Shown here: positions 43,731 to 55,740 of the stretch, one piece after another
How positions within the stretch are numbered: position 1 is the stretch's first letter
Layout of the letters: each line of letters starts with the position of its first letter
Assembly: GCA_037074705.1 (NCBI GenBank)
Contig: CM073596.1
Span: forward strand, 52,542,001 to 52,606,000
Length of the DNA: 64,000 nt
Source of the DNA: Zhengitettix transpicula
Lineage: Eukaryota > Arthropoda > Insecta > Orthoptera > Tetrigidae
Reading direction: 5' to 3'
Translations under genes and position numbers: made by a program
Notes under the pieces: model-generated
What the model saw: only the letters and a program-made list of their open reading frames with translations
Told to the model about the DNA's origin: nothing
The model's database searches: none

Positions 43731-46269
43731 CTTGCAGTTCGCGGATCACACCTCGCCAATCAACTTGTCGACAAATATAATCTACTTCACTTTAAGTATA
43801 AATTTAAACAATAAATCAGGCAGTAAAATTTTCTGGTAAGTAAAACTCTTAACATTGTAAACATAATATAAACATGAGTACCGTCAGATTTCCTTAGATT
43901 TCTTTAAATTCCCGTAAATTTTTCATTATTATTTAGATTTTTTTATATTAATTGTCATTGTAAATTTAATTATTCTTTTGTAGCTCTTTTGATATAATTT
44001 GGTGATAAATGCAAATTTACTGTAATTATTAGAGGCCCAATTAGGGGCCCTGAAAATTTCTCAAAAAGCAGTGGCAATTATTTAAAAGTTTCTGTACAGA
44101 ATCCAAACTAAATATAAATTTGTATTAAACGTTTTCTCTTTAAAATTTAAATTAATTTATAAATCCACATCGTGGTGGCCATTACAGTTTTTTGACATCA
44201 TTTCATTAAATTAATTGTCACATAATTGACGCCGCAACGTGAGGCTCATTTTATATCTTTAAATTTGTTTATAACAATCATATTTAGTCGTTTTGTACAT
44301 TGTTCCTGGGGTGGATGACAAACCCGTGGGGGTTAATCTGTTAGCTCTCGCTTTCAAGCACTATCTAATGGTGGGAGATAAAATTTTATCGCCCATTTGA
44401 GTTCAAAGGCTGATAATTTATAGCTTAGTTCCCTCATCGTGAACTACTTTTTTTTTATGTGATCGAACGACGACAATCAAATTTTTTTTCCCCTCATTTA
44501 TTTTCATATCATCAACATATTTTAATTGTAATGAATTATTTTAATTTATGCCATCAAACCAAAATTTTATTGCTGAATTGAATTCTGTGATCGTGCGTGC
44601 TCCTTTATTTTTTTACGGGGGAACTGGGAAACCGGGAGGAGGAGGGGGGGGGGAGGAAGAGAGCCAGCGAGCGTGACTGACGAAAATATCGACGGAAGTT
44701 ATTAATTCTATAACGATTTGAGAGAAAATTTAAGGACTGAGTGAGCCCCCGGAAACGAAGGACAAGCACAATTTGTCGCAAAAGTTTGATGATCGCTGTT
44801 TTTTTTGTGGATACCGGCTGAATTTAAAATGTTTGAATTTACTGAGAGAGGAATTATTAGGCGACCAGGGTTTCATTCCCACCCAACCGACGCCCTGCTT
44901 GGGGGGAAAAGACAAATGGTATGAGTGTGTTTCAATGTCCTCCAGATATTTACAACTTCTTCGTTGAGTAGATTAAAACATCGTATTAATTTGTCATTAT
45001 TATTAATTATATATTTATAACAACATAAAAAATATCCAAAGAATATATTTTGATTTGAAATACAGTCAGAGTTATTCAGTGAAGAAGCGAAATTTTAAAC
45101 GAACATTTATAATTTTTTTTTATAAATTAAATAAATTAACGAACGACCTTTTTAGGCAATTCAAAATAATTCATCTAACACTTTAACGACACGTTTTTGT
45201 GTTTTCATCACATTTTAATATCACCTGTTTATGTAATTTTATAAAAATAACTATATATACGTAATTCTATTTAGAAAATAATTTGGGTTTTTAATTGGTA
45301 ATGTTTATTATTAATTTCAAGAACGTTGAAAATTTTCTGATTTTAATTTATGTATTATAATAATATTTTTTTTATGAATTTTATTATTATAAGAATAAAT
45401 ATTATTATTATAAGAATAAATATAGACTGTTATCCTGTGATTTGAAGTATTTAATGAAACAAAATTGTTTTTTGAAACCTGATGGAAAAACCAAAAAGGT
45501 ACTGAAACGTCCTTAAACTGTTATATAATAATTATTTTTAATATCTATAAAGATCATCAATTTTTTAATTTATATTATTAATAATATATGGCAAGTACAG
45601 AAGAGCCACTTCAATATTAAAAGGAAGTCTCGGACCGTTGTACCGCGTTTAATCTGTGGAATGTGGAAAGCAAATATTCCACTGACAATGGAAATCAATG
45701 CTTTTGCTGCTGTTTGAACCCGTTCAGAGACACACGACGACAAAGAGAGGTGTTGGAGGGAGGAGTAATTGATTAATTGCGACTGAGGGTGTTTCCCATT
45801 GTAACTCGAAACGATTGAGCATTTTTGTACAAAGCCAAAAAAACAAAAAAAATGAACCCAAATGTCGGCGACAAGAGAGAATGTTGTATGCATATTTTCC
45901 AGAAGATAAAGAGAAAAAAAAATACGACATGCCATGCAGCTGCGGCTGCATAATAATTTGTAATCGACGACGAAGCCTGCACCTGACCGCTGACTCTTTT
46001 TCATTTACATAATCATTAATAATTATTCATGGGGGGCGGAAAAAATCAAATTTGTGCATGTCTGGAATAGGATCTGACATTCTAGAAATATTTCTTTAAA
46101 ATGTGTGTACACACATTTTAAACGACGTTCCAGTGCAAACACAAAGGAATTTTTATTTGCAAATAAAAAATTTCTATTACTGAATTTGTGTGTTACATAT
46201 TTTACTGTAATCTATTTATCAGTATTAATTACATGCCTTTTTAGGGCCTCAAGTGAGACTTTTTTCTTT

Positions 46270-46310
46270 AATATCAGGAGCTTTCGACATATACGGTCAT
46301 AATCATCTGA
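46270..46310 (-). repeat. Hammerhead-like motif, GAAAGC variant
   Basis: On minus: CAGATGATTATGACC, GTATAT, GTCGAAAGCTCC. The motif at 23928-23960 (minus: TTGAAAATGACC, AACAA, GGTCGAAAGCTTC) is the same variant, with GACC/GGTC as stem II and GAAAGC in place of GAAACG. Confidence 0.35.
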
Positions 46311-46460
46311 AAACAGTGTTTCTAATTAGGAATTGTACTATTTATCAGTTTAATATTTAATATAATCTGACCATAATCATTTAATAAATAAACAGAAAAT
46401 AGCCAATTTTTTTCCGGAAAAGAAATCCGATTTAAACAAAAAAACAAGGAATCATTACAA

Positions 46461-46499
46461 TACGACGTTTAGACCACAATTTTGGAACCTCATCCGGTA
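46461..46499 (-). repeat. Hammerhead-like motif (family A)
   Basis: On minus: ACCGGATGAGGTTCC, AAAATTGT, GGTCTAAACGTCGTA. CTGATGA has become CGGATGA and GAAAC has become TAAAC; stem II GGTTCC/GGTC is weakened. Closest sister of 27741-27778. Confidence 0.4.
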
Positions 46500-47265
46500 A
46501 TATATCCATATATACACGTATATGACAAAATAAAATAAAGTTTTTCTTACTAATTTGCTGCTTTTCTGTTTATTTATCAGTTTGTTCCACGGTAAAAAAA
46601 AATTAACCCACTGACGCTGAGTCAAAAATTAAACAAATCAAATCTAAAAGTTCTGATTTCTCTAAGACGCGGTTTAACTATATATACAGGTTAATTATTG
46701 ACCTCGAGTATTTTTATGTGCTCATTAACGAAGATCTTAGTCCCTTTTTGAAGTCGCCGCTTTAAGAGGATTATGATTTACAGCGGAGCTAAGAACTTCA
46801 CATTATTCTCCAACGGGAAACCATTCGTGTCTTTGGACAAATCTATTATTTTTCCTTCCATAAAAGCCACTGTTTCTCTTTTTACCGACTTTTTTCAATT
46901 TACCGGTAGGTTTTTTTACCTATGTCGATATTTCTTATCTGGGGGGTTTATTCGCCTTAAATACAAATATGTAAGAGATTTCATGGCAGTGACCTCAATA
47001 GTCCCTAACGGTTTACACAATCCTGGGAAAAGATTAGATAACAGATGCATCCGCTGCTGCAGATGTATTTTATATCACTTTCAAACAGACACAGAAAGGA
47101 TTCCATACTCTCGTAAGATAATCTATTTCTTTGGTACCTCGTTCCCAGAAACTCTCAATCTTGTTTCTTGGAGCTTTAATTGATAAAATTTATATTTAAA
47201 ATTTCAGCTATAAAGTACAATGATTAAATAAATAAAAGGCAAAATAACGGACAATAATAAGTGCT

Positions 47266-47321
47266 GGATAAATACCACAAGGTAAATGTTTCTGTATCCC
47301 TTGTTGCTATCGTCAGGTGAT
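47266..47321 (-). repeat. Hammerhead-like motif (family B)
   Basis: On minus: TCACCTGACGATAGCAACAA, GGGATACAGAAACATTTACC, TTGTGGTATTTAT. CTGACGA and GAAAC are intact; stem I CCAC/GTGG is displaced. Confidence 0.4.
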
Positions 47322-48019
47322 TTTATCACTTAGTGTTTGTTCTTTGAATATTTTGTTTATCTAATTTAATTGATACAGTTAAAGCTAATATCAGAAATTT
47401 AAGTGTAATTTAAAAAGACCGCAATTAACGTTTCATTCAGTGTTATTTTCGTCGTCTCCCCAAATGCCGCTTTTGTTGCTTACTTTTCTTATTACTTGGT
47501 TGTTTTTCTTAGACGAAAAACATGTGCAAGATTCGGTAAGAATAAATTTATTTAATAAAAATAGTTTCAGTATTAAAAAACACCACAGTGAATGAATAAA
47601 AAACCACCTGTGAATTAACAGCGGATCTGCAATAAATTTTGTAGCAAAAAAAAGAAATTTGTTTACTTGAAAAACATAAAAATAGTACAATGAGGTTATT
47701 AAAAGTTCTCTAAAATTATGTTCAAAGATGCAAAGACTATGGCTGGCAACGAACTTGATGAAATGGACCAGTCAGAGAAAAAACGCAATGATTGGACGCC
47801 ATACGTGGGGATTCAATTGAACTATTTTTTCACTCCAGGAACATAGGAAGTGGTTTGAAGAATTTCGTATCTCTATTTTTTGACCATCGTTCCGACTTCC
47901 GAAATTCCCTACCCACTTACCAACCGCGAGAGTTTCAGCGTCGTAATTGCTTAATGAACGTACAGTTTGACGTACTAATCCGATGACGCCGTTACACCCC
48001 TCAAAAAAAAAGTTTAGTT

Positions 48020-48480
48020 AATATTTCCTGCCATTAGCGCGCGATTACGTGTCGTAACTGTTGCAAGTAGCGTCGCGTATTATTTAGAGGCTCTCATTAG
48101 CATTTAATTGAGTCGACGTGCTTTTTTTTTCCCCCGACGTCACGAACAGGTACATTCTTTTCTCTGTGTTTGAGGACTATCAAGGGGATTACAAAAAGAG
48201 ACAAGGGGGGCTGTCGCCTAAATATCGAGATTAGAAAGGACGGGGGAAGCGGGGTGATGTTATCGGGCATTTCCAGACACTATCACTCCCACCCAGTCTG
48301 GCCTGTAATTATGACGTCACCCGGCCCCGTATTCACCTCGTTGTAGAATGGTTATCAGCGTGTAAACCTGCCGCAGACTTTAGGCGTGGCTGGGTGTAGG
48401 CCTCGGCAATCAGTCACACTTCATAAACATCACTGGTTTCTCTCCGCTGTGAGACTTAAATTGTGACGTTTATTAATTTA
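48020..48480. promoter_or_regulatory. Enhancer-like island with a CRE palindrome (candidate)
   Basis: Unique, GC-richer DNA contains a perfect TGACGTCA (48312-48319), a second GACGTCAC near 48137, CATTAGCATTTAATTGAG, TGTAAACC and AGGCGTGGC (KLF/Sp-type). Site density is well above the surrounding intron. No conservation data are available here. Confidence 0.25.
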
Positions 48481-48551
48481 TTATTAAATTGCAGACGAGC
48501 CTGCTACAGGTCTAATAGGTGTGGATGAATTTCTCAACGAATCTGGAGTCG

Positions 48552-48635
48552 ACACGGGTAGCTCATGTGGCAGAGCTTCCGCCCGGTATGCGGATGTCCC
48601 GGGTACGATTCCTGGTCCAGTCCACATTTTTCCAT
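48552..48635 (+). repeat. tRNA-like SINE head
   Basis: GGGTAGCTCATGTGGCAGAGC (D-arm, A box), a TCCGC/GCGGA anticodon-type stem, and CCGGG-TACGATT-CCTGG (T-arm, B box). The acceptor stem does not close and CCACATTTTTCCATCC follows, as at 30050-30135. The anticodon-loop position 33 is not T, so a working tRNA is unlikely. Confidence 0.55.
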
Positions 48636-48639
48636 CCTG

Positions 48640-51600
48640 AACTTTACTTTCATTTAACTATTTTTTCAATTTAAAATTTATAAAATAAACTATTGAAATA
48701 ATGATATATTGTTCTCAGGGTTATTTCATGGGGAGATAATTGGGATGGTATTACACATAATTAGAAAAAAACATGTGAATTTTTAGGTCTGCAGTACTTT
48801 CCTGATGTCGCGGTTTCCGACGTTGACTGCCTTGACCAAACTATTCTCGTTGTTTAAATTTAAATAATTTTCTTTCTATCGTAACGTCGATTGAAACTTT
48901 GTTCTTGCTGATGTAAATAGTTGCATTTATCTGACATCAGATTGACTCATTCAAGAAACAAATCAACCAAAAGGTCGAAAAAAATTTACTAAATTAAATA
49001 TAAATAACGGTCACGATGTTCTTGCAACGTTCTCAAGTATAAATTTGGTCTAGATGGCTTTTGCAAGTATGCAATGTGCGTGGAAAGATCACGCTTATAG
49101 AAAGTTCTCTTCAATATTTGATTATTTATGGAAACTATAGGAAACAAATTATAATCGTGCCTATGTAATTCCCTCCTGACGCCACTACAATTACAAAGAA
49201 AAATGCTAATAGCCTATAATCCTCCTCAGTCTAACAGCCCAGGTCGCGGTCAACAGACACGCCGACATTATTCGTCGCAGACAACACTAAAACGCCATAT
49301 TTTTCCTCCACATATAAGATGGAACTGTGTCTTGACCTTCATTGTGTAATTTGATAAAAATATTTCTAAAATAATATATAAGTATGCCTCATTACAATAC
49401 CTTGGTCAAAAAACGTCTTTTTGCTTCTTATTCAAAAGCCTCTACTTAATTCAATAATCACACCTGAGGACATTAGAAACATCTCCGTGTCCTGCTTGTT
49501 TTGCGATATTTTATAATGTAACTGTTAATTTTTACAAACGTAGATATTATTTTGTTTCGCCAGAAATGCATATGCTCTAACTGAATAATATTCGGCGAGA
49601 AGCTAACTTTAGCCTCAAGGGTTCATTAACCTCGTCATACACGAGACCTTCCACCTTTTTCTTTTTTTGCTTTGTTCTCTCAATTTTGCGAGAGGGAGAG
49701 AGTGCTTCACCGAGGACTGTGTCAGGCGAAAGGTTAAGAAGATATTAACGAGGGGTCACTGAACCCTGAATGAAGTGTGGGTGCTTGCCGCAAGTGTTTC
49801 TGCAAGGAATGTTGGAAAGCAGAAAAGAAAAAGCGAGGCTTACTGTCGAGGTCATAACAAGCCAGCAGGTGATAAGACTGGAGGGCACTTCCTTATCTTG
49901 GTCGTGAAATAACAGTACTGCCAATCCCCCATAAATACACGAGAAATATAGTCTTAAGCGTTGATAATCCTCGGTAGGTTTCCGGGAGGGTGGACTAATC
50001 TTAAGGCGCAGTGGGAAGTAAACAATGCGAGACCACACAATTCAGAAACATTTATAAAACATGAATAAGCTGAATCCGTACAAAGATGGGTGGGGAAAAG
50101 AAATGTCGAAATATGATTGTACAAGAAGAATATATATATATTACACTCACGTTTTCCTTTTTATATTTTCGATATTTTCAAAATTACGTTGGTGATATAA
50201 AATCAACAGGTTCTCCTTTTGTACTTTATTTTTTATTGGTAAATAGAACACTGAATTAGTTTATAATATAATTAATAATTACATAGACAGTCAAAACTCG
50301 TCAATGCAACCCCATATCAGTGTATATAATAACATCATAGCCACAGCGAAAAAAATTCTAAACAAAATTAATAATTTATTTCAGGTCATGACAAAAAGGT
50401 TATTTACATTTTCTACAGGACGCCATATTTGATTTAAATCAATCCCTGAGTGTCTCAATAAATATAAAATAAATAAAATTAAAGAGCGGAAAAAAGGAGA
50501 GTAAAGAACTTAGAAATTTTGTACCTCTTCTCGTGTTTAATTTTTTATAAAAAAAAACTATTCACGTGCCGGAGAAAATCTTATAAAACTTGTTTAAAAA
50601 GAATTAAATAAAATAACAGATAAAAAGTGTTTTTAAAAGTATTCCCGTGCTAGAATAAAAATTGTTAGTTCTATTTATAATTTATTTCACAGAGATTTGA
50701 TGTCATTAGTATTAATATTATACTGTAATCCGGTTTGGGGTTGTGTTCAAAGATTTTGAGTATATAAATAATTATTTATATAATATACAAATTATGCGAA
50801 ATTGACGATTACGAGTGTCTCAAGTAAAAACTAAGTAATTAAATAAAGGAGAAAAAGGAGGGCTCAATAGTTCTAAATTTACTTTGTCCTTTTCTAGGGT
50901 ATAGATAATTTTTTTTAACGTGCAATGGATTAAAAAAAATAAAAAGGAAAGAAAACAACATTGAATTTCTCCCAGTATTTTCGTTATAAAATATAAGTTT
51001 ATTATTTTTTATTCAGATTTTATTTCACTGATGTCCTTATACTTATTTTCTATTACGTAACAAATTGGGGTTTATGTTTCATCGTTTGACACAAGCTCTC
51101 TCAATTTTCTACTGTTCCATTTAATGTTAAAGTTACTAGTTTCTGTGATTTAATTTTTCAGCTGTACAGAGTCAGTGACCTGTCACTAAAGAGGGGCGAT
51201 GTTTCTCTAACAGTCCCATTGTGTGTGTGTCCGACGATTAATTGGGGCACAGGAAATGCCCTGACCGACGAGGACCACGCCACTCTACACGGACACGGCA
51301 ATCAATTCAGATTTTCTAAATACTCATGTAGACTCCTCTCTATATTGTTACTTATGTAGGGCGTGATTTACGGGCACAGGTCGATGTTGCCATTTGCTTG
51401 AACAGTGTTCCTACTATTCCTCGCGTAATTGGAGAATCGCGTTACCGTCTCCCACCACTTCAAAGGTCCTTATGCTATATGATACACCAGCTCGTCGTTC
51501 TAACAACGCATTATTATCTTTTTCCCTAGATCGCGGACAGTTTTTACACGTATCTTTACCAAAGGGAAAATTTCACTATATCGCGGTTAAGAATTTTATC

Positions 51601-52640
51601 ATTTACCCCGGTGAGATCTAAATTTGGATATAATTAAATTATATTATGAGACACGCAAGAAAGGAAACAAAATTGACTAATTAAAATTTCTTCATGTACC
51701 TTAACAGTGTTAGAAATACTCCCGGTACCATTGAGAGTAAAGATACTCCCAGTTTCTTATAAGAGTCGGAAATACTGACAAGAAAGTGAAGAATAATCCC
51801 GGTACCTTCCTAGACACAAAAATAGTCTCGCTAATCTAAAAGTGTCAAAAATACTCCCCGTACCGTTATCGAGTGAAATACACCACAAAATTTCGTCTGA
51901 ATTGCTCCACGTGTTTAAGATTGTACGCGGAACTTTGTTTTCCCCTTCCACCCCTCCCCCTCCTAAGGGTTGAAATACAACTTAACCGGCAAGTTAAATG
52001 TCATAATTAAACTCAGCGACATCCATAACCACGAATTCGTCTTCATTCGCGTTATTCTTATGTCACGCTTCTCCACCCCCACCCCTAAGGGCGCTAGCCT
52101 TCAATACAGACAGGGGTTGAAATTACAAACTACATTGGGAGAAATACTATCAATCTCACTGACCCAGAATAATATTTATTAAACGTAAATATCGGCCGTT
52201 TAAGCATATTTGAATATTTCTACTACCCGTCCCTGGGGAAAGTAATCGTGTCTTAACCCCACAGTGTTTGTTATTCTTATCATCTAATTTTGTCTGGCTT
52301 TGGCTTTGGAAATTATTTTAAAATGACACAGACGTTTTTATATATTTTTTAAATTTGGATAAAAATCTCACAAGTAATTCGTTGTTACCAAAAACTGGAC
52401 ACAAAAAAAGTTAAAATTACAAAAGCCAAGAAATCCTTAAATTTAAATTTAAAAGAATTATACTCTTAATCCAATATGTATTTCTAAATCGAACAATTTG
52501 ATCTGAACTACTTTTAATAGTGACGCCCATTTGTGGGAATTTCTAGTAAAAATCTAACGATAGAGAGAGAACCAAATCACATAAGCAGGTATGAAAATAT
52601 TTTTAATCTTAAAATATTAAACGTCTGTGCTAAAAGTATC
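48640..52640. other. Presumed first intron, segment 7
   Basis: AT-rich DNA with unique GC-richer pieces at 49560-50040 and 51140-51380. A 28-bp minisatellite lies at 51706-51875, and an inverted, decayed relative of the tandem Helitron-like element at about 51960-52260 (GGGGTTGAAATTACAAAC, ATCGGCCGTTTAAGCAT). No gene recognised. Confidence 0.5.
51706..51875. repeat. Degenerate 28-bp minisatellite
   Basis: About six units with the core AAATACTCCCGGTACC and linker TT..AGAGT start near 51713, 51743, 51770, 51792, 51820 and 51849. Spacing is 22-30 bases. Confidence 0.6.
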
Positions 52641-52644
52641 CAAA

Positions 52645-53040
52645 TTAGATAAATAACTAGCCGAATAACAAAAAAATAAGTACTCAATAAGTAACACACA
52701 ACGTTTGTGCATTCCTTGTTACTTACGGGTATTAAATGATCTTATTGCTTGCCCAATGTAGCAGGAATCAGCAAGAGATTTTATAAACTACACAATGTTT
52801 GCTACAGGTGTCAGGTTCGTGTTTTTTTTTTAACTAAAAGAAAAGTTTCCTTAAATGATGGATATTTGATATTATTCCAAAAATTCGTCGATGGTTTGAG
52901 TTCGTCACTTGGTTTGTGGGATCGTGTGTCACTCCTTGAAACACCTGACGAAAGCAACAAGGACTGCAACAAACTTTGTGCGATATTTATTTAGCACTTA
53001 TATTTGTCAGTTTTTGAGCAACTTATTTATCTAATTATCA
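52645..53040. repeat. Foldback with family B motifs in both arms
   Basis: The arms 52645-52740 and 52938-53040 align as reverse complements: AAATTAGATAAATAA at one end, ACAACGTTTGTGCATTCCTTG against CAACAAGGACTGCAACAAACTTTGTG in the middle. The spacer is about 200 bases. The right motif is CACCTGACGAAAGCAACAAGG. Confidence 0.7.
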
Positions 53041-54183
53041 ACGATTTTATCTTCCTGAAATAACGTAGACCAGGGTCAATATAAATTTTCTTTCGTTGTA
53101 TGAGCATAATTACCCATTATCTAGGTATTTATAAAAAATTTCGAGGTTTAACATTTTTTTTTCTTTAATTATATTACAATGCTAATTACAAACTCAGTAA
53201 TTAAGGGTAAAGCAGAGTAAAGATTTACGTCAGGCCAAATTGTCCCTTGGCGATTGTAGAAAAAAAATACTAATGCATTATTTATTAGAGGTGTAAAGGT
53301 AAGACGATTCTTCTTTTGAGGCAGCCGCGTAGGGGTCGATGGCCCGGATCTCATAAAAGTCATTAAGCACCTGGCCCAAGAGGGAACGTTCGCGAAAACT
53401 CGCGGGGTTCCCGTCATCAAACAAATAAAATGAAAAATGGATGACCACGTGGCAAAATGAACGTTACTTAAAAATTTTCTGAATAAGTAGCGGCACAATT
53501 AAGCGATGTAAATAAAAGCAAATGAATAAAAGATACAATGTCCATCTCCCTTCACTTTTAAATGCTTTAAATGAATAGTAAACAAAGAACCAGTCTTCAA
53601 TTCATCGACAACTCATTTATTTCGTCAGGCATGCAAGCTAAAATGCAATCCCTGTATTTATGTATTTTTACAGATGGATATGGCTTAATGAAAGTCAAAA
53701 TCTCCTCATGTATGACTGTTTTTCTAATTGCAGATAAATTGCAGGGTTCTTTGTTTAATATTCCTATAAAAATCTCTTCAGGAATCGTTGTAACTTCGCC
53801 AAGTTAGTTCTCTACTTTTTGTTAATCTCTCTGCTTTTGTTTACGTCGCTCAAAAACTTAATCAAAAGCAATTAACCGATTTTTCATTTTTCCACAAATG
53901 AATATAGTAACAAAGTAGAGATGTTACGAAGCGAGTTTTGACTTATTCAAAACGCTTTTGCTTTGTGGTTTAAGCTATTTTATTTACGGATTAATATATT
54001 TAGTCAATATTATGGAAATGTTTAGTAGACAAGTGGCCAATCCTTATATTTCACATTCTTGGCCACTTGCGGCCGGTTAATGAGGCCTTGTCCTTGTATT
54101 AGTTCATCGCGCCAGAAAATTATCTGACATTCTGGAAAGAAAGAAAGAAATATTTATGGCGGAACGAGTCAGAAAGAAAATTG

Positions 54184-54408
54184 AATAAGGAAATTATAAA
54201 TTATTCCAGACGTACACGTCGTTTCGTCCGTACATTAGGACATTTTCAGGTATTAATTATTTAGGAAACATATCTGGGCTGTACGTCAACCAGTGTTGTA
54301 GAATATTAGCTGCCATACAGCCCAGAGATGTTTCATAATTAATAAATTCCTGAAGATGTCCTAATGTAAGGACGAAACGTCAAGTACATTTATAAATTCC
54401 TTATTAAA
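54184..54408. repeat. Foldback with family A motifs in both arms
   Basis: Arms of about 100 bases share AATAAGGAA, ACGTTTCGTCC-type, ACATTAGGACAT and GAAACATCTCTGGGCTG blocks, inverted. The right motif is CCTGAAGA, T, GTCCT-loop-AGGAC, GAAACGTCAAG with a perfect stem II. Both motifs have the extra base before stem II. Confidence 0.8.
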
Positions 54409-55574
54409 CTTTTTATTTTGACTCGTTTGGCAACTATTGATAGTTTTTCTAATGATTCGCGGAGAAATGTCAGATATTTTAATATATTAATAACAATAAC
54501 CTTCCGGTTGTAAATCTATTATTTAGTTTAACAGTTACTATAGAAATTTATGAAACAATTAAGTAAAAAGAACAAAAATTCCGGTTGGACTAATAAAAAT
54601 GAATATATTTTATATTGGAAGATTTAGTCGTAGTTCTGCGCCACTATAGTATACTTCCGTGGTTACATTACCGACACGTTGGTCGTCGTGCATACAATCA
54701 CTGATTCCTAACACGTTAAACGACTCGTGTGGTGATAACATAGACGTTGAAAAAAAAATTACCCAGGTCTACCAATCAAATCCATTCGTCATTAATGTCC
54801 AATGTTTAAACTTCGGTTAGGAAAGGTTGGTAGGCCTGCATAGAAATGTTAATGTTTACTTTCTACTTACAACTTTGAAAGTACAGAACCAACAGGAGGG
54901 ATACGTACCTGAAACAAGAAAAGAAATATATTAATCAATTTTAGTTTACATTTACGATTACACAGAGAGATAAAATGGAACTTTAGTAGCGGGGGCTTTA
55001 CAGACAAATCTCTCAGAATCAGATTGTTTTCGTCACAAACACTTGCTGATTTCCCCAAGATACTCGTCGTTAACGAGTGGATTTACAACCGCAGCACATG
55101 GATTTTCTTACAGAGGAGAACCGACGTTATTCACACTCAATTATCTACGCAAGCCCAACAGCAGAAAAAGCTCTTCGCGTTGTTAAGGAGAAAGAATTTG
55201 CATAAGACACGCGGCCGGGCATGTCTTGAGTACCTAATAATGTTAAAGGAAGGTGGAGGTCTGGTTGTAATAAAGGCATAAATAGGACTCGCCTTGCGAT
55301 CAGATAAAGCACACGACATTGCGGCGGCCCTCGGAGGAATAACAAAACAGTAACACGCCGTCCGTCCGTCCGTCCTCAGGACGTCCTCGTAAACAATGAT
55401 TTACGGTTGACGCGTGAATTATCTGTCTATACCGCAACCGCGATAAAAGAAAATGGAGGAATCTATTGACTTTGTTGGGTTCGAATAAACCTTATTTTAT
55501 GGCTACGAAGATGCATGCAGCTGATTTGAAATGAATTAAACATTCAACTTGTTGGCATTTCATGATGTAGCTGC

Positions 55575-55740
55575 AAGGATCGAAACTGGGGATGTGGAAG
55601 GGACAGCAAAGCATCCAAACGTCAACTAGGATCTTCCCTGGATATAGTTTCATGGTCCTAGCCGGGATTTTGCAGGGAAAGACACTAGAGAAACCTGCGC
55701 CGGGCTCTCTACACTTGTCTCAAGCCGTTCCCGATACAGT
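55575..55740 (-). repeat. Family R repeat, strongly diverged fragment
   Basis: Recognisable as GGGGATGTGGAAGG, CAACTAGGATC, ATGGTCCTAGCCGGGATTTTG, GCAGGGAAAGACACTAGAG and CCTGCGCCGGG. The oldest-looking copy, in the same orientation as the rest. Confidence 0.6.

Larger units (their letters stand above)
42859..48545. other. Presumed first intron, segment 6
   Basis: Mostly AT-rich, with a CA tract at 43698-43728, G-runs near 44642-44655, a 20-base direct repeat at 45382-45422, hammerhead-like motifs at 45477-45515, 46270-46310, 46461-46499 and 47266-47321, and an enhancer-like island at 48020-48480. The open frames at 45570-46004 and 46773-47183 match nothing I know and are probably chance. 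Confidence 0.5.

Noticed and set aside
45570..46004. 144-codon minus-strand frame
   Set aside because: Hydrophobic runs come from A/T-rich codons; no family match and no consistent splice sites.
46773..47183. 136-codon plus-strand frame
   Set aside because: No recognised domain, no splice context, and a length expected by chance in this AT-rich DNA.
48552..48635. A functional tRNA gene
   Set aside because: The acceptor stem does not pair, anticodon-loop position 33 is not T, and the 3' tail matches another copy as in a SINE.
54871..54908. 38-bp micro-exon on minus (VRIPPVGSVLSKL) with TTGTTTCAG acceptor and GTAAGT donor
   Set aside because: The splice sites are good, but the readable frame leaves phase 2 while the next known exon needs phase 1. 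The peptide matches no NHS segment I know. Junction reads could revive it.
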